From positions 20,807-27,967 of the forward strand of contig DNXU01000422.1 of the NCBI GenBank assembly GCA_003505715.1: a stretch of 7,161 bases of DNA, given 5' to 3'. Made by a program: the position numbers and the translations under genes. How positions within the stretch are numbered: the first letter of the stretch is position 1; each line of letters starts with the position of its first letter. Origin of the DNA: Cyanobacteria bacterium UBA8803. GTDB taxonomy: Bacteria; Cyanobacteriota; Cyanobacteriia; Cyanobacteriales; Coleofasciculaceae. Below are positions 1-6,066 of this stretch, in pieces. The notes beneath the pieces were generated by a model. That model did no database searches, was not told the origin of the DNA, and saw nothing but the letters and a program-made list of their open reading frames with translations.

Positions 1-67
1 CTTCGGCTATGCTCAGGGTAAACGCCATATATACAGGTAATGGTGCGTTAGCACAGCGTAACAAACC
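1..67. repeat. Degenerate cyanobacterial palindromic repeats
   Basis: This gene-free edge holds repeat-like sequence. Positions 42-50 (GGTGCGTTA) and 59-67 (TAACAAACC) form an inverted repeat with two mismatches around an 8-nt centre. From memory, it looks like a decayed copy of the palindrome built on GGTGCGTTA...TAACGCACC that is scattered through many cyanobacterial genomes. The first 18 bases (CTTCGGCTATGCTCAGGG) also resemble a common dispersed 'TTCGGCTACGCTCAG' element, but only one arm lies inside the window. No open reading frame or promoter stands out here. Confidence 0.45.
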
Positions 68-123
68 ATACTAATAGAGGCTGTGCGTAAGTCCTAATCT
101 AATTAGTTGGACTCAACCAGATG

Positions 124-150
124 TAGAGACGTTCCTGTGGAACGTCTCTA
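124..150. repeat. Perfect 12-bp inverted repeat (hairpin), dispersed repeat or terminator
   Basis: TAGAGACGTTCC (124-135) and GGAACGTCTCTA (139-150) are exact reverse complements around a 3-nt loop, TGT. The hairpin lies 27 bp beyond the stop codon of the VIT/VWA gene. The core GTAGAGACGTT...AACGTCTCTA is one I recognise as a frequent dispersed palindrome in filamentous cyanobacteria. It may stabilise the mRNA end or act in termination, but no T-run follows it on the minus strand, so it is not a textbook intrinsic terminator. Confidence 0.75.
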
Positions 151-177
151 GAGAATTCCTGGTAGTGCGGTATTAGT

Positions 178-2616
178 CTAGGATTGAACTCGTAAAGTGA
201 CTCGAATCGTGTCCTTAACCGATGGTGGTGCTGACCAAGCTAGGAGCGATCGCCGAATCAGATCTACTACTGCGGTATCCTGTAGGGTCGATTCTCGATC
301 GTCGAGGATCGCTCGCTGAATGCTGCCGTCCTGAACGTGCAATTCAAAGACTACTTCGCCACTGAAATTGGCAGGCAAGTTGAGATATTGCAGGTGTTGG
401 GTGAGAGAAGCGATCGCATTATCAACCTCTGCCGCATCTAACCCATCAACCGCAACCACCTGAATTGGAGAGGAAATGCGACTGAGGACTTCGTCTATTT
501 CCTCTTCTGAAGGTGCGCCTCTAGTTCCCCCGCCGTTTTGATTGACTGGCCCAATAGCAGGTGGTGCAAGGGGTATCGCTCCGCTGCCGCTGCTGAAGCT
601 ATGGAACAGATTATTACCAGTACTCTCCGTCGAGCCAAAAATTCCTTCGTAGCTGACCCCCTCTGGTAACTCAACAGGAACTTCCACTCGCTGTATGGTG
701 CCATCCGGCTCGACTCGTACTTCTTCACTCACTGCGACAAAAGCAGTGTATTGAGATAACAACCGATAGGCTAAGGCTGTTTGGGTTACAGCTTCCACAC
801 CCGACGTAGTTTCACCACCAAACATCTGATTCATCAGGTCTTTAATCCGGGCGCGACCCCAAAGTTGGGCGATGGCAGGGTTATTTGTACCGCGATCGAA
901 ATTAACGGGTAGGGTCTGTTCGTAGCGCTTACCACCTGCCGTCATCCCCTCAATTCTGAGGGTGCCATTGAGACGGTCTGCTTGCCGTCCGAACAGGACT
1001 AGAGGTTGATTGGCAAATAAATCGGGAGGGGTGAGGGGATAGAGTTCTGATGGCTGCCCTGCTCCTGCCCAACTTACCTGAATATTTGTCAACACCGGAT
1101 TGTTGATCTGACGAAAGAATTGTTCCGCTACCTCCTCGGTGGGTTCATCTTGACGGATGACCCGACTCGTACCCCGTCCTACTTCGGCTAAGCGGTCGAT
1201 CAGGAAGCGGTTTACAGAACTACCCACGCCAAAACTGTAAAGACGGTTCCCCGGCTTGAGCTGCTTTTGTACCTCAGCAATCACCTCCTCATCGTTGCCG
1301 ATATAACCATCGGTGAGCAAAACTACACTCCGTAAGCGACCTGCCGGAGCCGGAGGAAAATTGAGTACGGCCCGAATACCATTCATTAACTCCGTACCGC
1401 CATTAGCCTGTAAGGCATCAATATACTTGAGCGCCATGGCTCGATTTTGGGGTGTATTCGCCAAGGGTCGGGCAGAAAGTTGGGTGGCAGTATTGGCAAA
1501 ATCAATAATCGTAAAAGTATCGTTAGGATTCAACCCATTGATAAAGCGGCGCATCAGTTCCTGAGACTTGTAGAATGGCTCGCCCTGCTGGGAACCCGAC
1601 GTATCCATAAGGAATACCACATCTTTGGGCACAATCTCATTAGTCTGATACTCTAGGGCTGGAATTAGATAAATGGCAAAATGACCGCCCTGTTCGTCAG
1701 CTTGGGACAACACCGTGGCTTGAGTGCGATCGCCTGCGACCCGATAGCGCAAAATCAGGTCTTTGTTAGGTATCGTATCCTCACCCCCCAACTTGACCCG
1801 CACCCGTTGGCCTTGGCGTTCGGTACGGATTTGATGGGAGGGCGATCGCACTTCCCGGATCGCTACTCCGGCATCAATGTCCACCGTTACCCCAATATCA
1901 TGTCCGGAGCGAGTTTCCGGTTTAAGGATCAAGGGTGTAATGCGAGAGGCATCTGGCACTCGGTCAGTATTGCCAGTATTGTCTCTAGGTGTACCGGGAA
2001 TGTAGCGCGGGCCTACGACCATGGGGAAGACAAATTCATAATCACCACCTTCAAACTTTAGGCTGTCGGTATAGCGAATGGTGACATCTATTTGTTCTCC
2101 TGGCTTAATATTGGTCAGGGATTGAGTAAAAATATTATCTCGCTCTTGTTCTAGAAGTCCCGCAGTACGGCCTTCCTGACGCGCCTGTTCATAAATTTCT
2201 TGGGCTTCTTCCCGTTTTTTTATCTGGCCTTTAATAATGCGATCGCCAATTTTAATTTCCATATCATACACCGCCGCCTCATCAGGCAAGGGGAAGACAT
2301 AGACTGCTTCTAACGGTTCTGGAAAAGGATTTTCAAAGGTCTGAGTAATCTCAACCTGCGAGACATTCCCTGTGACGTTGGCTTTAACTTCAGTATGTTT
2401 GAGCGGAAATACCTGTTGCTGCCCGTCTGGAGATTGGACATACAGCCCGCCGATAGGACGGTCAGCCTCCTGAGTGGGATTTTGTGGTTGATTGGGATTA
2501 GATTGGCCGATCCGGGGAGATGCCCCAGGCGGTGCTTGCGCTAAGCTTAGATGGGTAAGTATAACAACACAGCCACCCAGGAACAGGGTTACAGGTAAGG
2601 CATAAATTAGTTTCAT
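178..2616 (-). CDS. Exported VIT domain / von Willebrand factor A domain protein with TonB-like C-terminal region
   Basis: The 812-residue protein resembles inter-alpha-trypsin-inhibitor heavy-chain-like bacterial proteins. Residues 1-26 form a signal sequence: K2, a hydrophobic core, and a possible signal peptidase I site SLA|QA after A26. A lipobox-like LGGC at 13-16 is an alternative. Residues about 31-53 are a Pro/Gln/Asn-rich linker. A VIT domain follows (about 55-185), with the motif TQTFENPFPEPLEAVYVFPLP. The VWA domain (about 330-500) carries a complete MIDAS: DTSGS at 338-342, T408 in GGTEL, and D436 in LLTDG. TAFVAVSEE at 624-632 is a typical post-VWA signature. A Gly/Ser/Pro linker (about 660-703) leads to a tail (about 704-812) resembling the TonB/AgmX C-terminal fold (FSGEVVFELHVQDGSIQRAIL). 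The likely location is periplasmic or envelope-associated, with metal-dependent adhesion or scaffolding inferred from the family. No substrate is known. The ATG at 2614-2616 has no Shine-Dalgarno, but it places the signal peptide correctly. Confidence 0.88.
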   Translation of the reverse strand: MKLIYALPVTLFLGGCVVILTHLSLAQAPPGASPRIGQSNPNQPQNPTQEADRPIGGLYVQSPDGQQQVFPLKHTEVKANVTGNVSQVEITQTFENPFPEPLEAVYVFPLPDEAAVYDMEIKIGDRIIKGQIKKREEAQEIYEQARQEGRTAGLLEQERDNIFTQSLTNIKPGEQIDVTIRYTDSLKFEGGDYEFVFPMVVGPRYIPGTPRDNTGNTDRVPDASRITPLILKPETRSGHDIGVTVDIDAGVAIREVRSPSHQIRTERQGQRVRVKLGGEDTIPNKDLILRYRVAGDRTQATVLSQADEQGGHFAIYLIPALEYQTNEIVPKDVVFLMDTSGSQQGEPFYKSQELMRRFINGLNPNDTFTIIDFANTATQLSARPLANTPQNRAMALKYIDALQANGGTELMNGIRAVLNFPPAPAGRLRSVVLLTDGYIGNDEEVIAEVQKQLKPGNRLYSFGVGSSVNRFLIDRLAEVGRGTSRVIRQDEPTEEVAEQFFRQINNPVLTNIQVSWAGAGQPSELYPLTPPDLFANQPLVLFGRQADRLNGTLRIEGMTAGGKRYEQTLPVNFDRGTNNPAIAQLWGRARIKDLMNQMFGGETTSGVEAVTQTALAYRLLSQYTAFVAVSEEVRVEPDGTIQRVEVPVELPEGVSYEGIFGSTESTGNNLFHSFSSGSGAIPLAPPAIGPVNQNGGGTRGAPSEEEIDEVLSRISSPIQVVAVDGLDAAEVDNAIASLTQHLQYLNLPANFSGEVVFELHVQDGSIQRAILDDRESTLQDTAVVDLIRRSLLAWSAPPSVKDTIRVTLRVQS

Positions 2617-2937
2617 AGGATTTAATCGAGAGCATTAAGCTCTTCTAAGATGGCACTAAGCAGGCTTAATGACTTATGTTGTTGCACTTTTTGTAACAAT
2701 AAGCTGCCCCTGGTCTTTATAATTTGCCTCCGCCACATTTTTGATGATAAGTTAATTGGTAATGGGTAATTGGTAATGGGTGATGGGTGATGGGTAATTG
2801 GTAATCGGTAATTGGTCAGAATTTCAAGCCGATCACCAATCACCGATCACCAATCACCAATCACCAATCACCAATCACCGATCACCCATTACCGTTAACT
2901 ATAATCTGAATATTAATATTTGTTCAAATAAATAAAA
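2617..2937. other. 321-bp intergenic region between two minus-strand genes
   Basis: The left part (2617-2750) should hold the promoter of the VIT/VWA gene. A TATAAA-like -10 (reverse complement of about 2716-2721) is possible but has no convincing -35. The middle (2751-2899) is the inverted heptamer array described separately. The right part (2900-2937) is AT-rich and contains the perfect palindrome AATATTAATATT at 2909-2920, just past the stop codon of the WD40 gene. I see no RNA gene and no credible protein gene here. Confidence 0.5.
2751..2899. repeat. Inverted pair of nine-unit heptamer arrays (STRR-type)
   Basis: Positions 2753-2815 are nine consecutive heptamers of the form TRATNGG (TAATTGG, TAATGGG, TGATGGG, TAATCGG). 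After a 13-nt spacer (2816-2828), positions 2829-2891 are nine heptamers on the opposite strand, mainly CCAATCA and CCGATCA, ending in CCCATTA. The outer edges are also complementary (GTTAA at 2751-2755, TTAAC at 2895-2899). By hand count about 51 of 63 unit positions can pair, so the element could form a long imperfect hairpin. Short tandemly repeated repetitive heptamers are known from filamentous cyanobacteria. This one starts about 40 nt after the WD40 stop codon and may separate its transcript from the next gene. Confidence 0.85.
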
Positions 2938-4122
2938 TTAACTTACGCCCCAAACCTTAACCGTCCTATCTAAACTACCACTCACCAAACGTTGCCCATC
3001 TGGAGTGAGAGTTAAGCAAGTTACTGCATCTTGATGTCCCGTTAATGTTTGGATTTCTTCTCCTGTGGCTACATCCCAGAATTTGATCGACTTATCGATC
3101 CCGCCACTCACCACAATCCGCCCATAAGCACCGAAGGTCAAGACCCTAACCCCAACAGCATACCCCGCCAGAGTGCGTTCTACCTTGTGAGTCGAGAGAT
3201 TCCATAGTTGAATATGACTAGACCAATTGGTAGTTGCTAGAGTAAGGCCATCGGGGTTGATGGCAACAACGGTGGCATAACCTTTAAGAGTTAGAGGTCG
3301 ATCGCTACTGTACAAATACCATAGCTTAATCTTTCCATCTCGGCTGCTACTGGCGAGAGTCTTGCCATCAGGACTGAAGGTAACGCACAAAATCTCATCG
3401 GTATGCGCTCCCCAAATGAGGCGATTATCAAAATTATGCAAAAGTTTCCCAGTTTTTAAATTCCAAATCTTAATCGTTTTATCCTTACTGCCAGTGGCAA
3501 TTGTCTGACCATCAGGACTAATCGCAATTGCCCCAATCTCACCTTCATGTCCGTAAAGGCTGTGGCGCAGTTCTCCCTGATACCAAATCTCAATAACATT
3601 GCTGGAACTGTTCCTGACCCTAATCAAGGTCTTGATATCGTTACTCAGGGCTAAAATTTCTTGGGCTTTGGGATATTTGGGGATGGTGTAGAGTAACTCA
3701 TTAGTATGGAGGTTAGAGATCCTAATATTCTTACCCCGTAAATAGGCAATCCAATTCCCATCCGGACTAAGGGCAATCTCTTGACCTGCTTTAAAGGTGT
3801 CAAGGCACTCAAAGAGCCGATAGGGAATATATCCTCGTAATGCCCTAGAGGCTGAGAGTTCTTTGCGCTCTCGCAATAGTAAATAGGCAACCTGCTGCAC
3901 CGCCAGCGACTCATCCTGCAAACCTCGAATAATTAAATCTAAACCAGATTCGCCATACTTTTGAGCATCTTTGAGCGCAGCACTCCTGATGGTAGCATCC
4001 TGGCTGGCCAAACGCTGCCTCACCCCATCAATTCCCCCCAAAATTGCTGCATTTGTAGGGGCTAAGTTTTGAGTGCTAAGGACAGCATCATAGTCTCGCG
4101 GTTGATGAGAATTATTTACCAT
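2938..4122 (-). CDS. HEAT-repeat / WD40 beta-propeller protein
   Basis: The 394-residue protein has no signal peptide or membrane segment. Residues about 30-110 are helical and HEAT-like (DATIRSAALKDAQKYGESGL, then LQDESLAVQQVAYLLLRE). This N-terminal module precedes WD40 domains in many cyanobacterial proteins. Seven WD40 blades follow: about 111-147, 150-189, 190-235, 238-278, 279-317, 318-359 and 360-393. Blades 3, 4, 6 and 7 are the most canonical (GHEGEIGAIAISPDG, SKDKTIKIW, TGHQDAVTCLTLTPDG, SLDRTVKVW). Blades 1 and 2 are degenerate, for example NIRISNL in place of a WD end. Seven blades make one complete propeller, so the protein is probably a cytoplasmic protein-interaction scaffold; the partner is unknown. 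The ATG at 4120-4122 has no Shine-Dalgarno and lies next to a G-rich minisatellite. The gene carries no exact HIP1 site. Confidence 0.9.
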   Translation of the reverse strand: MVNNSHQPRDYDAVLSTQNLAPTNAAILGGIDGVRQRLASQDATIRSAALKDAQKYGESGLDLIIRGLQDESLAVQQVAYLLLRERKELSASRALRGYIPYRLFECLDTFKAGQEIALSPDGNWIAYLRGKNIRISNLHTNELLYTIPKYPKAQEILALSNDIKTLIRVRNSSSNVIEIWYQGELRHSLYGHEGEIGAIAISPDGQTIATGSKDKTIKIWNLKTGKLLHNFDNRLIWGAHTDEILCVTFSPDGKTLASSSRDGKIKLWYLYSSDRPLTLKGYATVVAINPDGLTLATTNWSSHIQLWNLSTHKVERTLAGYAVGVRVLTFGAYGRIVVSGGIDKSIKFWDVATGEEIQTLTGHQDAVTCLTLTPDGQRLVSGSLDRTVKVWGVS

Positions 4123-4129
4123 TGAAAAT

Positions 4130-4200
4130 GGGGAGAGGGGGTGAGGGAGCTGGGAGGTGAGGGAGCTGGGGGAGTGAGGGAGCTGGGGGAGCTGGGGGAG
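4130..4200. repeat. G-rich minisatellite (TGAGGGAGCTGGG units)
   Basis: The 13-base unit TGAGGGAGCTGGG occurs at 4142-4154, 4158-4170 and 4175-4187, with 3-4 extra bases between copies. A truncated GAGCTGGG follows at 4189-4196. Nearly every unit carries two runs of three or more G, so the plus strand could form G-quadruplexes. The array ends about 8 bp upstream of the WD40 start codon and would be C-rich in that gene's leader. GGGGAG-type tracts of this sort are common between genes in filamentous cyanobacteria. Confidence 0.8.
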
Positions 4201-4203
4201 TAA

Positions 4204-4220
4204 TTTGTACTCGGTACAAA
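4204..4220. promoter_or_regulatory. Perfect 7-bp-arm palindrome, possible operator
   Basis: TTTGTAC (4204-4210) and GTACAAA (4214-4220) are exact reverse complements around TCG. The position, between two divergent genes, suits a dimeric regulator. It resembles the cyanobacterial LexA box, but GTAC and GTAC are separated by 3 bases rather than the 4 expected from RGTACNNNDGTWCB. It does not fit NtcA (GTA-N8-TAC). No regulator can be named. Confidence 0.35.
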
Positions 4221-4372
4221 AGGCTTAGGAATTTTCTAGCTATGACCATAAATTAGCCCTGGGGAGGTGAGGGGATGAAGGAAATCAATTTTCGTGTACG
4301 CACTTCATGAGCGCTGGCTATTATCATGTTGCCAGGGAGTTGGTTTTTTGGGTGAGTGCTAACCTAGAGAAG

Positions 4373-4378
4373 TATAAT
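4373..4378 (+). promoter_or_regulatory. Putative -10 box for mnmA
   Basis: A perfect TATAAT lies 29 bp before the mnmA start codon, which would give a leader of roughly 20-25 nt. There is no good -35: the best candidate, TTGGGT at 4348-4353, is 19 bp away and matches TTGACA only in its first half. Cyanobacterial promoters with a strong -10 and no -35 are well known. The short leader has no Shine-Dalgarno. Confidence 0.5.
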
Positions 4379-4407
4379 TATGTTTCAAACGTGCTACGCC
4401 TAGTTTC

Positions 4408-5466
4408 ATGAATAGAGTTGTCGTGGGCCTTTCCGGCGGGGTGGATAGTTCGGTTGCTGCTGCTACTCTGCACCATCAAGGATATGAAGTCGTTGGCTTA
4501 ACCCTTTGGTTGATGAAAGGGAAGGGTCAATGCTGCTCGGAGGGAATGGTCGATGCGGCATTTATTTGCGAACAACTGGGTATTCCTCATCATATTGTTG
4601 ATAGTCGGGATGTCTTTCAGTCCAATATTATTGATTACCTGGTTTCAGGTTATGAAGTCGGAATTACTCCACTGCCTTGCTCTCAGTGCAATAAGGCTGT
4701 GAAATTCGGCCCAATGCTCCATTATGCCCGCGAACAGCTCGGTATCGATCGGATTGCGACGGGACACTATGCCAGGATTAGTTATGATAGCGCGATCGCT
4801 CGCTATCAATTACGCAGGGCAGTAGACTTGACCAAAGACCAGTCTTACTTCCTATATGACTTGACCCAAGACCTGCTGGCAGCATCAATATTTCCGTTGG
4901 GAGAACTCAAGAAGACTCAAACTCGAAGTCTTGCTGCTCAGTACCAGCTGAAAACTGCGGATAAACCAGAAAGTCAAGACTTGTGCCTGATCGAGTCTCA
5001 CGGTTCGATGCGCCAATTTCTAGATAAGTACATTTCCCAAAGTACTGGGGACATTGTAGATGTTGAGGGTAAGGTTTTAGGCCAGCATAACGGCATTCAC
5101 CATTACACTATAGGACAGCGCAAAGGACTGGGCATTGCTGCTGCCCAACCGTTATACGTGGTTGCTCTCGATCCCGTTAGAAACCGTGTCATAGTAGGCG
5201 ATCGCGCCAGCGTGACTCAACCAGAATGCACGGTAGGACGAGTCAACTGGGTTTCAATTCATCCACCGACAAGTCCCATCCGGGCTGCCGTACAAGTCCG
5301 CTATCGCTCACCAGCTGTATCGGTAACAGCCATTCCTCTAGAAGGCGATCGCTTGAAGCTAGTCTTCGATGAACCTCAGTTCAGTATTACCCCAGGACAA
5401 GCTGCTGTTTTGTACGATGAGGATATTTTACTAGGCGGGGGAATTATCGAACGTTTAGAAAAATAG
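4408..5466 (+). CDS. mnmA: tRNA-specific 2-thiouridylase MnmA
   Basis: MnmA adenylates and then thiolates C2 of uridine 34 in the tRNAs for Lys, Glu and Gln, in the cytoplasm. The 352-residue length is normal. The ATP-binding PP-loop is SGGVDSS at 9-15. Other family motifs are GHYAR (119-123), DQSYFLY (144-150) and the C-terminal segment starting GQRKGLGI (236-243). The catalytic cysteine is C94 in CNKAVKF and its partner is C193 in [10 protein letters not shown] further cysteine, C91, makes a CSQC motif (91-94), and a CC pair sits at 42-43 in [11 protein letters not shown]; both are features I associate with the cyanobacterial branch. The start is fixed by the family N-terminus, which begins a few residues before the PP-loop. 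It is the first gene of a four-gene rightward cluster. Confidence 0.96.
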   Translation: MNRVVVGLSGGVDSSVAAATLHHQGYEVVGLTLWLMKGKGQCCSEGMVDAAFICEQLGIPHHIVDSRDVFQSNIIDYLVSGYEVGITPLPCSQCNKAVKFGPMLHYAREQLGIDRIATGHYARISYDSAIARYQLRRAVDLTKDQSYFLYDLTQDLLAASIFPLGELKKTQTRSLAAQYQLKTADKPESQDLCLIESHGSMRQFLDKYISQSTGDIVDVEGKVLGQHNGIHHYTIGQRKGLGIAAAQPLYVVALDPVRNRVIVGDRASVTQPECTVGRVNWVSIHPPTSPIRAAVQVRYRSPAVSVTAIPLEGDRLKLVFDEPQFSITPGQAAVLYDEDILLGGGIIERLEK

Positions 5467-5528
5467 GCACTCCAGGGAGCCATCAAGGTAAAAAACATCA
5501 GTTTCCGAGGAACCAGATATCATCTACC

Positions 5529-5996
5529 ATGGGTGCAAATAGAATTAGGGTGGCCAAGGATAAGGCCGATTTAGTGAAAGCTTTAGTGGCATCACCAGAT
5601 ACAACTGGGCCGTTCCAAACCTATGCTGATGTGATGGTGTTTGCAGCAGCATTGGGAGCCAAAGGGCAAAAGCGATCGCCTCTAGAGGCAATTGCTAAAA
5701 AAGAACCAGCTCCCATTGGAATTGAGATTTTTGTATCGAGGGGATATGACTCGGTGATCAAAGTTTTGGCGATCGCAGAAACGAAAGATGCCAAAATTCT
5801 CTCAGCGTTTGATGAAAAGGCTGAGGAGGAGCGCATCCATATTTTTGAAGAGTATGCCAATGGTGGCTTAGAGATTTTACGGGACGAAATGCGGGGAGCC
5901 GTAGATTATACGGAGCGGCTTTTGTTAGTTTTGAGTACGGCTAGGTTTAAAAAAGAGATTCCCCAAGGGAGTTTTGATTTGAGCCGATTTTTGTAA
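5529..5996 (+). CDS. DNA phosphorothioation (Dnd)-associated protein 4-like
   Basis: The 155-residue protein is soluble, with no signal peptide or membrane segment. From memory, the pattern matches the family named DNA phosphorothioation (dnd)-associated protein 4: a basic start RIRVAKDKADLVKALV (5-20), the hallmark GPFQTYADVMVFAAALG (27-43), then IEIFVSRGYDSVIKVLAIAE and a helical EERIHIFEEYANGGLEIL (100-117). That family is defined by co-occurrence with dnd phosphorothioate modification genes, and its biochemical role is unknown. No dndB-E or dptF-H gene is visible in this window, so the copy may be isolated or have another role. The gene starts 62 bp after mnmA and is probably cotranscribed. 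The ATG at 5529 lacks a well-placed Shine-Dalgarno: GAGGA at 5507-5511 is too far away. It contains two HIP1 sites, so it looks resident rather than newly acquired. Confidence 0.68.
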   Translation: MGANRIRVAKDKADLVKALVASPDTTGPFQTYADVMVFAAALGAKGQKRSPLEAIAKKEPAPIGIEIFVSRGYDSVIKVLAIAETKDAKILSAFDEKAEEERIHIFEEYANGGLEILRDEMRGAVDYTERLLLVLSTARFKKEIPQGSFDLSRFL

Positions 5997-6051
5997 GATC
6001 CGGGTCTTCGGTTCAATTTGAGGATGGTTGACTGGAGTGGCGTAATTATTT

Positions 6052-6057
6052 GGAGGT
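6052..6057 (+). promoter_or_regulatory. Shine-Dalgarno of the fibrillin gene
   Basis: GGAGGT lies 9 nt before the ATG at 6067. It is the only strong, well-spaced ribosome binding site among the genes here and supports this start. Neighbouring genes lack one, which suggests comparatively efficient initiation at the fibrillin gene and, by coupling, at the nuclease gene behind it. Confidence 0.7.
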
Positions 6058-6066
6058 AACTGCGGG

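Larger units (their letters stand above)
4123..4407. other. Divergent intergenic region between the WD40 gene and mnmA
   Basis: The 285 bp should contain the start signals of both flanking genes. From left to right it holds the G-rich array (4130-4200), a GTAC palindrome (4204-4220), and a stray 12-base copy of an array segment (GGGAGGTGAGGG at 4262-4273, identical to 4152-4163). A weak CTGGC/GCCAG inverted repeat (4314-4318, 4331-4335) and the mnmA -10 box (4373-4378) follow. I found no convincing promoter for the leftward WD40 gene and no RNA gene. Confidence 0.5.

Noticed and set aside
1681..2061. 126-codon plus-strand reading frame
   Set aside because: It lies antisense inside the VIT/VWA gene, whose domains and motifs clearly explain this stretch; composition and lack of homology features mark it as a shadow.
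2622..2843. 73-codon minus-strand reading frame between the two leftward genes
   Set aside because: Its N-terminal third is simply the translated heptamer repeat (ITHHPSPITNYPLPIN). It has no ribosome binding site and no recognisable domain.
2753..2891. Heptamer arrays considered as a CRISPR array
   Set aside because: Units are 7 bp and contiguous, with no unique spacers of 30-40 bp, and the orientation reverses midway.
4204..4220. Canonical LexA or NtcA site
   Set aside because: The spacing between half-sites is 3 bases, not the 4 of the cyanobacterial LexA box, and GTA and TAC are 5 rather than 8 bases apart for NtcA.
4275..4310. An 11-residue plus-strand mini-ORF after a purine-rich GGAGGTGAGGGG
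   Set aside because: The Shine-Dalgarno-like run is a stray copy of the G-rich repeat, and the likely mnmA -10 box lies downstream at 4373, so the mini-ORF would not be on the mnmA message.
6019..6048. Possible promoter (TTGAGG / TAATTA) before the fibrillin gene
   Set aside because: The -10 match is poor and the implied transcript start would fall on or beside the GGAGGT ribosome binding site; cotranscription from upstream is simpler.
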